From positions 1 to 21,539 of the forward strand of contig DYIS01000011.1 in assembly GCA_020723545.1 (NCBI GenBank): DNA of 21,539 bases, read 5' to 3'. Below, piece by piece: positions 15,261 through 21,539 of the stretch. A program made the translations under genes and the position numbers. The notes beneath the pieces were generated by a model. It was given only the letters and a program-made list of their open reading frames with translations. It was not told the origin of the DNA and did no database searches. This DNA comes from Ktedonobacter racemifer (GTDB taxonomy: Bacteria; Chloroflexota; DTOL01; JACQYG01). Position 1 is the stretch's first letter. Each line of letters opens with the position of its first letter.

Positions 15261-15297
15261 GATGGCTGATAGCGGATGGCAGCCGCTATCGGCCATC
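15261..15297. repeat. Palindromic repeat, copy 1
   Basis: GATGGCTGATAGCGG, a 7-base spacer, then CCGCTATCGGCCATC: a 15-bp stem with a single T-G pair. The core GCTGATAG...CGCTATC.GCCATCTGCT recurs in degenerate form at 19715-19748, also between genes. A REP- or MITE-like dispersed element is the likely explanation. Confidence 0.6.
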
Positions 15298-15424
15298 TGC
15301 TGCAAGTCGTGGGGGTTTGCCGACAGGCGTTTCACCAGCCGGGCCCGAGCCGTTCAGGAATGGCTCGCCGTAGCCAGGTTCCAGGCCGGACCTCTCGCGG
15401 AGCGGGCACAGGCTTTTCTAACCC

Positions 15425-15454
15425 TTGTCAACGTCCTCCTGATTATGATAGAAT
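15425..15454 (+). promoter_or_regulatory. Promoter of the HtrA-like protease gene
   Basis: TTGTCA (15425-15430) and TAGAAT (15449-15454) are separated by 18 bases, with TGA before the -10 box. The transcript would begin near 15461, giving a leader of about 90 bases before the ATG at 15554. Confidence 0.55.
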
Positions 15455-15553
15455 GGCCCAGATGTCGAGGGCCGAGCCATCGTTTCGTTGAATTGCCCTC
15501 GGACCTTTGTTAGCTTATTTGAACCTTTAGCAATCTGGAGGGATATACTCTTT

Positions 15554-16723
15554 ATGACCCGGGAACGCCTTAGTTGTTGGTCGATCACTTTAATCGTTGT
15601 TATCAGCCTTCTGGTAGGCAGCATAGCTGGCGGGTTAGTGGGCGGCGCTGTCGTGCTCTCGTTGGGGCGGCAGGCTCCTCCTACCACGGGCCCCACTGCC
15701 ACCCCTGCTGCCCTTGCTGCCCCAACAATTCCACCGCCCACCGCAGGCCAGCCGCCGCAGAAGGTCGCCACTGAGGAGTCGGCGGTAATCGCCGTGGTGA
15801 AAAGGGTTAGCCCGGCGGTGGTCACTGTGGTAAACCGGATGACGCCGCAGCAGGGGGTCTTCGGCACGGTGCCGGGTTCAGTGGCTCGGGGTTCCGGGGT
15901 CATCATCGACAAATCCGGCTACATCCTGACCAACAATCACGTCATCGAGGGCAGCCAGGAGCTGACAGTGATCCTGGCCAATGGAGAAAAAAAGGACGCA
16001 AGAGAGGTCGGCCGTGACCCGGTCAGCGACCTGGCGGTCATCAAGATAGATGCGGCGAACCTGGTCACCGCCGAGCTAGGCGATTCCAACCGGCTCACCC
16101 CCGGCCAATTCGTGGTGGCCATCGGCAGCGCCCTGGGCGAATTTCGCAATACGGTGACCATGGGCGTGATCAGCGCCCTGGGGCGCTCCTTGACCCGGGA
16201 TGATGGCTCCCGCATGGAAAACCTGATCCAGACCGATGCCGCCATCAATCCTGGAAACAGCGGCGGCCCCTTGGTGGACCTCCAGGGCCGGGTCATCGGC
16301 ATCAATACCGTCATTGCCGGCCGCAGCGGTTTCTCCGAGGTGGTGGCCGAGGGCTTAGGCTTTTCTATCCCCAGCAACACCGCCCGGTTCGTGGCTGAGC
16401 AGATCATACGCACCGGCAAGGTCGCCCGGCCCTATCTGGGCATCAGCCATACGCCGGTAACCCCCCGGGTGGCGTCGTACTATGGCCTGGCGGTCAAAAG
16501 CGGAGCCCTGGTCACCAGGGTTGAGGCCGGCTCCCCTGCGGCCCGGGCTGGACTCCAGGCTGGCGACGTGATCACGAGAATCGACGCCCAGGCCATCGAC
16601 GATGAAAATCCCTTGCTCAATGTCCTCATGCGCCACCAGATCGGAGATACGGTGAAGCTCGCGGTCAACCGGTACGGCAAGGAGCTGACGCTGGAAGCTA
16701 TCCTCAAGGAAAAGCCCCGTTAG
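15554..16723 (+). CDS. Membrane-anchored HtrA/DegP-type serine protease with one PDZ domain
   Basis: A trypsin-like S1C protease for extracytoplasmic protein quality control, 389 residues. A single N-terminal membrane segment (about 11-36) anchors it, followed by a Pro/Thr/Ala-rich spacer (about 40-70). The catalytic triad is intact: His129 in TNNHVIE, Asp159 in DPVSDLAVIKI, Ser236 in NPGNSGGPL. A single PDZ domain covers about 295-385 (PYLGIS, then GALVTRVEAGSPAARAGLQ, GDVITRIDAQ). The start at ATG 15554 is chosen for the GGAGGG upstream; the longer frame from 15488 would add residues before the membrane anchor and lacks a site. It precedes the large cell-surface glycosidase-like protein by 48 bp on the same strand and may be co-transcribed with it. 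Confidence 0.94.
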   Translation: MTRERLSCWSITLIVVISLLVGSIAGGLVGGAVVLSLGRQAPPTTGPTATPAALAAPTIPPPTAGQPPQKVATEESAVIAVVKRVSPAVVTVVNRMTPQQGVFGTVPGSVARGSGVIIDKSGYILTNNHVIEGSQELTVILANGEKKDAREVGRDPVSDLAVIKIDAANLVTAELGDSNRLTPGQFVVAIGSALGEFRNTVTMGVISALGRSLTRDDGSRMENLIQTDAAINPGNSGGPLVDLQGRVIGINTVIAGRSGFSEVVAEGLGFSIPSNTARFVAEQIIRTGKVARPYLGISHTPVTPRVASYYGLAVKSGALVTRVEAGSPAARAGLQAGDVITRIDAQAIDDENPLLNVLMRHQIGDTVKLAVNRYGKELTLEAILKEKPR

Positions 16724-16771
16724 CCCCACCGGACCAGTTATTTATTAGTCAAAGAAGGAGCCCACGTCACA

Positions 16772-19657
16772 GTGCAACAGCCAAAGAACTCCCTGCCGGC
16801 CCTGCTGGCAAACTTCCTCGAAGGCGGAACCAGGGAGGTGAAAATCGCCAACATCGCCGCTATCGCCGTGCTGATCCTGATGGTATTGATCCTGCCGCCT
16901 ATCTCGCTCCCAAGCTGCCTGGGAGGCGGCGGATTCACCCGGGTCGGCCGGAACGGTGGGTCGGTGGTGGCCTCGGACAAGGCCGAGGTCCAGGTGCCCA
17001 AAGGCGCCTTGAACAAGGATGTTGCCGTCAAAGTCTCCGTGCTGCCCCGAGCCGATTTCCCCAAAAACGCCCCGGCCAAGCTCTCTGCTGCCGGCAAGGT
17101 CCCGCAAGACCTGACCCTCAAAAGCCCGGTATACTTCATCGAGGTCCAGGGTGGGGCCGTGCCCTCGGCCACCGTAAGCATCCCCATCCCCAATGGTATC
17201 GATGCGCCGGAGAAGACCGACGTCTACGGTTGGAACGGTAGCCGCTGGGAGTTCGTGCCAGGCCGCATCGTGGCCGAGGACGACCGCATCTATGCCCGGC
17301 CCTGGCCAGCGCTTCCCCAGGCTCTGGCGATCATGCAGACATCTCAGGTGAGGCCGGTATTCTCCGCCTCCCTGCCCGTCAAAGACACAGAGGCTCAGGG
17401 TAAAGAGGCACTGGAGGAGGCGAGTCCTCTGGGCCTGACGCTGAACACCGACGGGACGGTCATGGGCAGCCCGACCCCTTGGCGGGGAAGCGATAAGGTC
17501 AGGGTCATCCCCACCGTTCGCAACCTGGTGGGCAACGACTACGACGGCGAGTTGGTGAGCAACATCCTGCAAAACGACGGCCTGCGCAAGAGGCTGGTGT
17601 CTAACCTGGCCGCGTTGGTCGCCAAGAACAACTACGCCGGCGTGGATATCGACTTTCGCAAACTTGATCCCCAAAACCCCGCTGACCGGGCCAAATTCTC
17701 GACGTTCATTGGAGAACTGTCAGCCGAGCTGCACCGTGGAAAGAAGACCCTCACCGTAACGGTGGAGCCCCCGACTCAAGTGTCCGAGGACACCTGGCAG
17801 ACCGGCGCCTATGATTGGGTGGCCCTGGGCAAGCTTGCGGACGGGTTCAAGATCGCCTTTCCTGTTGACCCCGACAACTTCGGCCAGGTGCAAAAAGCCA
17901 TCGCCTACGCCATCACCCAGGTGGACCGCTACAAGATCCAGCCGGTGCTGTCGCTCTACAGCCAGGAGCGCCCAGGCAATGGCGCTTTCGAGCCCAGGAC
18001 CTACGCCGAAGCCGCGCAGACCGCAGGAAAGATCGAGATCAAGGGTGACCCGCAGCGGAGAAACGTTGTTCCAGGCCAGGCTGTCACCCTGGTGCTGCCG
18101 AATCTGCTCCCGGAAGGCGGAGGCTCGCCGGTGAGATGGAATGAGGCCGGCAGGAACTATCGCTTTACTTATAAGAAGGGTAGCCTTGTATCTACCATCT
18201 GGTTGGAAAATGCCGAGGCTTTAGCTCAAAAGCTTAAGCTGGTAAAACAGTACAACCTTCGTGGCCTGGCCTTGGAGGGGCTCTTCGACCCCCGGAACGA
18301 CCAGCGCGTGAACACGGTTCTGGCTGCCTTCCAGCAGGATGTCGCCCCGGCTGACCATGAGTTGGCCATACTCTGGCAGGCGCCCAGCGGCAAGTTCGAC
18401 GCTCAGAAAAGCAGCATGGACCGGCCCTGGACCAACTGGACCGCGCCGGGCGAGAACGTGGACGTGCCCATCACCGCCCTCCTGTCTAACCTGGCCGGGA
18501 CCCCGGTGGCCAATGCCGGCGGCTCATTGACGGTGATTGTGGGCAAGGGTGGCAAGCCCGCACCCACTCCAACACCATCGCCGACCCCCACGTCTCCTAG
18601 CACCGGGCCCACGCCTCCGCCGACCTATAGCGGCGGAATGGACTACGGCTTCTGTGTCAACATGTTCAACGACGGGGCCAAGGCCCTCAACCTGACCAGA
18701 GCCGCGGGATTCCGGTGGGTGAAGGTCCAGGCCCGGTGGGAGGAGCTGGAGAGTTCCAAGGGGAACGTCAACTGGGACAACCTGGACGTCCTGATCTCCC
18801 AGCCAGCGGCGGCTGGTTTGAGGGTGCTCCTGAGCGTGGTGACCGCACCCCGTTGGGCCCGGCCCGCCGGCTCTGACTTGACCAAGCCCGGCCCTCCGGC
18901 GAACCCGAGCGACTACGGGGACTTCGTGGCCGCCATAGCCGGCCGGTACAAGGGCAAGATCGGCGCCATGGAGATCTGGAATGAGCAGAACCTGTCTGAT
19001 GAATGGGGAGGAGCGGCACCCAATGCCAGCGCCTACGTGAACCTTCTTGCAACGGCGTATTCCCGCATCAAGGCCGTGGACCCCGGTATCGTGGTCCTAT
19101 CGGGGGGCCTCACCCCTACCGGTGTGGGGCCTCCAATGGCGGTGGATGATGTCACCTATATGGACCAGCTCTACGCCGCCGGAATGAAGCCCTACATGGA
19201 TGCGGTGGCCGTCCACGCCAACATGACCAACAACCCGCCCGACGACTGGATCGGGCGCAAGACCATGCCTGCCACCTGGTACAAGTCCGACAACTACAAG
19301 GCCCACGGCAGCTCCTACTACCTGCGGTTTACTGGGATACGCAATGTCATGGTCAAGCATGGCGACGCCGGCAAGAAGATCTGGTTCACCGAGTTCGGCT
19401 GGGCCTCCTCGGCCAACCCGTATCCCGACTACGCCTACGCCGCCGAGATCAGCGAGGAGGACCAGGCCAATTTCCTGGTCCGGGCCTTTGCCATAGCCAA
19501 AGAGAAGGGATACATCGGGCCCATGCTGGTGTGGAACCTGAACTACGGCCCAGGCGCTGAGCCCAACGATCGCTGGGGCAAGAAAGCCTACGGTGTGCTT
19601 CGCGAGGACTGGACGCCCCGGCCGGCCTATTCGAAATTGGCGGCCATGCCCAAGTGA
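16772..19657 (+). CDS. Membrane-anchored two-domain glycosidase-like protein (degenerate GH18 + GH39-like)
   Basis: A 961-residue extracytoplasmic protein. Residues 26-47 form one membrane segment; LPSC (46-49) could alternatively be an atypical lipobox. A beta-rich region follows (about 55-190, with VQVPKGAL, as in ZU5-like domains). Residues about 215-520 resemble a GH18 (YaaH-type) barrel, but the catalytic DxxDxDxE motif reads AGVDIDFR (289-296): the first Asp is Ala and the catalytic Glu is Arg, so this domain probably binds rather than cuts. A Thr/Pro linker (597-618) leads to a second barrel (620-961) of GH39/GH5-like type with the acid/base Glu738 in EIWNEQN and the nucleophile Glu874 in WFTEFGW. 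The GTG start at 16772 has GGAG upstream. Substrate unknown; a cell-wall or exopolysaccharide beta-glycan is a reasonable guess. Confidence 0.85.
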   Translation: MQQPKNSLPALLANFLEGGTREVKIANIAAIAVLILMVLILPPISLPSCLGGGGFTRVGRNGGSVVASDKAEVQVPKGALNKDVAVKVSVLPRADFPKNAPAKLSAAGKVPQDLTLKSPVYFIEVQGGAVPSATVSIPIPNGIDAPEKTDVYGWNGSRWEFVPGRIVAEDDRIYARPWPALPQALAIMQTSQVRPVFSASLPVKDTEAQGKEALEEASPLGLTLNTDGTVMGSPTPWRGSDKVRVIPTVRNLVGNDYDGELVSNILQNDGLRKRLVSNLAALVAKNNYAGVDIDFRKLDPQNPADRAKFSTFIGELSAELHRGKKTLTVTVEPPTQVSEDTWQTGAYDWVALGKLADGFKIAFPVDPDNFGQVQKAIAYAITQVDRYKIQPVLSLYSQERPGNGAFEPRTYAEAAQTAGKIEIKGDPQRRNVVPGQAVTLVLPNLLPEGGGSPVRWNEAGRNYRFTYKKGSLVSTIWLENAEALAQKLKLVKQYNLRGLALEGLFDPRNDQRVNTVLAAFQQDVAPADHELAILWQAPSGKFDAQKSSMDRPWTNWTAPGENVDVPITALLSNLAGTPVANAGGSLTVIVGKGGKPAPTPTPSPTPTSPSTGPTPPPTYSGGMDYGFCVNMFNDGAKALNLTRAAGFRWVKVQARWEELESSKGNVNWDNLDVLISQPAAAGLRVLLSVVTAPRWARPAGSDLTKPGPPANPSDYGDFVAAIAGRYKGKIGAMEIWNEQNLSDEWGGAAPNASAYVNLLATAYSRIKAVDPGIVVLSGGLTPTGVGPPMAVDDVTYMDQLYAAGMKPYMDAVAVHANMTNNPPDDWIGRKTMPATWYKSDNYKAHGSSYYLRFTGIRNVMVKHGDAGKKIWFTEFGWASSANPYPDYAYAAEISEEDQANFLVRAFAIAKEKGYIGPMLVWNLNYGPGAEPNDRWGKKAYGVLREDWTPRPAYSKLAAMPK

Positions 19658-19692
19658 GGCCACGAGAAAGCTGATCGCGCTGCGCTGGTGCG

Positions 19693-19766
19693 ACTCCCAC
19701 GACACAAGAGGCCGATAGCTGATAGTGGCTCGCTATCTGCCATCTGCTCATCGTGGTGTCGGAGTG
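19693..19766. repeat. Palindromic repeat, copy 2 (degenerate, with longer arms)
   Basis: The core GATAGTG-GCT-CGCTATC (19721-19737) and its flank GCCATCTGCT match copy 1 at 15261. Outside it, ACTCC...GACAC (19693-19705) pairs with GTGTCGGAGT (19757-19766) apart from a 3-base bulge, so the whole region folds as one long imperfect palindrome. It lies between the glycosidase-like gene and argS. Confidence 0.5.
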
Positions 19767-19776
19767 TCACAAGGCG

Positions 19777-19804
19777 AAGGCCCCGAGCGCCTCGGGCTTT
19801 CTTT
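19777..19804 (+). terminator. Intrinsic terminator just upstream of argS
   Basis: The stem AAGG(C)CCCGAG / CTCGGGCTTT with loop CGC (one bulged C, one G-T pair) runs into CTTT, giving a T-rich tail, 15 bases before the argS ATG. It probably ends the upstream transcript. Because it is so close to argS it could also act as an attenuator, but no T-box core sequence or specifier loop was found. Confidence 0.6.
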
Positions 19805-19819
19805 AACTAACAAAGAAAA

Positions 19820-21481
19820 ATGGTCAAGGACGAGATCGCGAAACTCCTGGCGCGGGCGATAGACCTGGCTCAGCAAAAAGGAGACCTGCCGCCTTTCGAG
19901 CCTCCCGCCATCACCGTGGAACGTCCGAAAGAGGAGGCCCACGGCGACTATGCCTGCTCCGCCGCTCTGAAGCTGGCCAAAGCTGCCAAAATGTCCCCCC
20001 TCGCCATCGCCCGGGCCGTGGTGGCCAACCTGGCTCCGGCCGACTTCATCGGCAAGGCTGAGGTGGCACCCCCGGGCTTCATCAACCTCACCTTGAGCGA
20101 GAAGTGGCTAGCACAGCAGGTGGAGAGCATCATCGCTCAGGGTGATTCCTTTGGCCATCTGGACCTGGGCAAGGGGAAAAAGGCCCAGGTGGAGTTCGTG
20201 AGCGCCAACCCCACCGGGCCCCTGCACCTGGGCAACGCCCGGGGCGCGGCCCTGGGCGATGCCCTGGCCCATGTTCTGGCGGCCGCCGGCTACCAGGTGA
20301 GTCGTGAATACTACGTTAACGATCGTGGCACCCAGGTCCAGACCCTGGGCCGGTCGGTCTTCGTTCGTTATCGCCAGCACCTAGGTCAGGATATCCCTCT
20401 CCCCCCAGACTGCTACCCCGGCCAGTACGTGATAGACATTGCTCGGGAGATAGCGCAGACAGAGGGCGACCGCTACCTGAAGATGGAACAGGCCCAGGCC
20501 GAGGACGCCCTGGCCGACCTGGCCGTGGCCTGGGTGGTGAGGGATATCCGCCGCACGGTGGAGAAGCTTGGCGTCAACTACGATGTGTGGTTCTCGGAGA
20601 AGAGCCTCTACTCCGATCATTATGTCGAGGACACCATCGCGATGTTGAAGGCCAAGGGCTTCACCGCGGAGAAAGACGGCGCTCTCTGGTTCGTGGCCAC
20701 CACCCTGGGGGAAGACAAGGACAACGTCCTGGTCCGCAGCAATGAGGAGCCCACCTATTACGCCTCGGACATCGCCTATCACCGTAACAAGTTCCTGGAC
20801 CGGGGCTTCGATCTGGTCATCGACGTGTGGGGCTCCACCCACCACGGCCACATCCCCCGGATGAAAGCCGCCATGCAGGCCCTGGGCCTGGACCCGGAAC
20901 GGCTCCAGATCGTGCTGTATCAGTTCGTGCGCTTCGTCCACGGCGAGAAGATCCTCTCCATGGGCAAGCGCAGGGGCCAGTTCATCACCCTGGAGGACAT
21001 CATCGACGCCGTGGGGGCCGATGCCACCCGCTTCTTCCTGATCATGCGCAGCGCCGACAGCCACCTGGATTTTGATCTAGAACTAGCCAAAAAACAGTCC
21101 AACGAGAACCCGGTGTACTACGTCCAGTACGCCCACGCCCGTATCTCCAGCATCTTGCGCTATGCCGGAGACCTGGGCTATCACGACGGCGACGTCGACC
21201 TGCTCACCTCGCCACCGGAGCAAGCCTTGATCCGGCAAATGTTGCTTCTGCCCGAGACCGTGGAGACCGCCGCCACTCATTTTGAGCCTCATCACCTGCC
21301 CCACTATGCCATGGAATTGGCCTCGGCCTTCCACTCCTTTTATAAAGAGTGCCGCGTTGTCTCCTCGGATCCCGCCGACCTGCCTCTCACCAAGGCCCGG
21401 CTTAAGCTGGTCCAGGCCGCCAGGATCGTCCTGGCCAACAGCCTGCGCATGATGGGGATCTCGGCCCCCGAGCAGATGTAA
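19820..21481 (+). CDS. argS: Arginyl-tRNA synthetase
   Basis: A class I aminoacyl-tRNA synthetase charging tRNA-Arg in the cytoplasm; 553 residues is the normal length. The N-terminal Arg-tRNA-synthetase domain (about 1-95) includes EEAHGDYACSAALKLAK and PPGFINLTL. The HIGH-type motif lies in SANPTGPLHLGNARG (128-142). The KMSKS equivalent is the degenerate SMGKRRGQF near residue 380, as is common in ArgRS. The C-terminal helical anticodon-binding DALR domain is complete (VQYAHARI, then SFYKECRV) and ends at EQM. The ribosome-binding site before ATG 19820 is weak (AAAGAAAA), and a terminator hairpin ends only 15 bases upstream. No separate promoter could be pinned down, so the start of transcription is unclear. 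Confidence 0.97.
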   Translation: MVKDEIAKLLARAIDLAQQKGDLPPFEPPAITVERPKEEAHGDYACSAALKLAKAAKMSPLAIARAVVANLAPADFIGKAEVAPPGFINLTLSEKWLAQQVESIIAQGDSFGHLDLGKGKKAQVEFVSANPTGPLHLGNARGAALGDALAHVLAAAGYQVSREYYVNDRGTQVQTLGRSVFVRYRQHLGQDIPLPPDCYPGQYVIDIAREIAQTEGDRYLKMEQAQAEDALADLAVAWVVRDIRRTVEKLGVNYDVWFSEKSLYSDHYVEDTIAMLKAKGFTAEKDGALWFVATTLGEDKDNVLVRSNEEPTYYASDIAYHRNKFLDRGFDLVIDVWGSTHHGHIPRMKAAMQALGLDPERLQIVLYQFVRFVHGEKILSMGKRRGQFITLEDIIDAVGADATRFFLIMRSADSHLDFDLELAKKQSNENPVYYVQYAHARISSILRYAGDLGYHDGDVDLLTSPPEQALIRQMLLLPETVETAATHFEPHHLPHYAMELASAFHSFYKECRVVSSDPADLPLTKARLKLVQAARIVLANSLRMMGISAPEQM

Positions 21482-21539
21482 CTCAGTAGATGATCTTGGT
21501 CTAAGGGGTGTGATGCAAATCTGGGGCTGCAGCCTTAAG

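Larger units (their letters stand above)
15115..15553. other. 438-bp non-coding region with hairpins, a palindromic repeat and two promoters
   Basis: This stretch separates the minus-strand small basic gene from the plus-strand protease. It holds the small gene's promoter, a hairpin at 15168-15206 (CATCG, bulge, CCGCC paired with GGCGG, CGATG), the 15-bp palindrome at 15261-15297, and the protease promoter at 15425-15454. A plus-strand open frame from 15262 to 15513 has no ribosome-binding site, overlaps the palindrome and promoter, and matches nothing I know. No tRNA or riboswitch signature was seen. Confidence 0.6.

Noticed and set aside
15262..15513. 83-residue plus-strand frame before the protease
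   Set aside because: It overlaps the palindromic repeat and the protease promoter, has no ribosome-binding site, and no recognisable motif.
19658..19819. T-box riboswitch for argS
   Set aside because: No T-box core (TGG-N-ACCGCG) or specifier loop with an arginine codon could be found; only a palindrome and an ordinary terminator hairpin are visible.

Overview
The window is high-GC, densely coded bacterial DNA. It most likely comes from a member of the Chloroflexota (Anaerolineae-like) or a close relative. The hints are lipoprotein and secreted-protein linkers rich in Val/Thr/Ala/Pro of the VVVTATPAP type, a PT-rich linker after a membrane anchor in an HtrA protease, a GH57 glucan enzyme, and extended -10 promoters. 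This is inferred from style; no rRNA or marker tree is available here. No tRNA, rRNA or CRISPR array was found.

Left edge (1-1022): a broken, frameshifted remnant of an error-prone DNA polymerase (DnaE2-like, minus strand) meets a 5'-truncated IS1182-type transposase remnant (plus strand) at about position 590. Next on the minus strand (1231-3361) are a 60-residue membrane protein with its own promoter, tryptophanyl-tRNA synthetase (trpS), and an unrecognised 278-residue protein 9 bp upstream of trpS. That unit diverges from the central unit.

Centre (3524-12629, all plus strand): a GntR/HutC regulator with a clear promoter and a palindrome over its -10 region. It is followed by a complete BMP-family (nucleoside-type) ABC importer (two permeases, a lipoprotein, a double ATPase), two different tandem transcarbamylases and a carbamate kinase. 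Read together this is a substrate-level phosphorylation module: import a ureido (carbamoylated) compound, split it with phosphate to carbamoyl phosphate plus an amine, then use carbamate kinase to make ATP, ammonia and CO2. Transcarbamylase 1 resembles YgeW and the N-acyl-ornithine transcarbamylases rather than ornithine transcarbamylase. Transcarbamylase 2 has lost the usual catalytic HCLP cysteine (HPMP instead) and the proline-rich knot loop. The substrate is not identifiable from sequence, and no ring-opening amidohydrolase lies in the window. This is the most interesting part. Two strong hairpins close the unit.

Right part (12737-21481): a GH57 alpha-glucan enzyme with an extended -10 promoter; a tiny, very basic, probably leaderless minus-strand gene; a 438-bp non-coding stretch holding hairpins and a palindromic repeat; an HtrA-type serine protease; a 961-residue membrane-anchored protein joining a degenerate GH18-like domain to an apparently intact GH39-like domain; a second copy of the palindromic repeat; an intrinsic terminator; and arginyl-tRNA synthetase (argS). 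Bases 21482-21539 show nothing recognisable.
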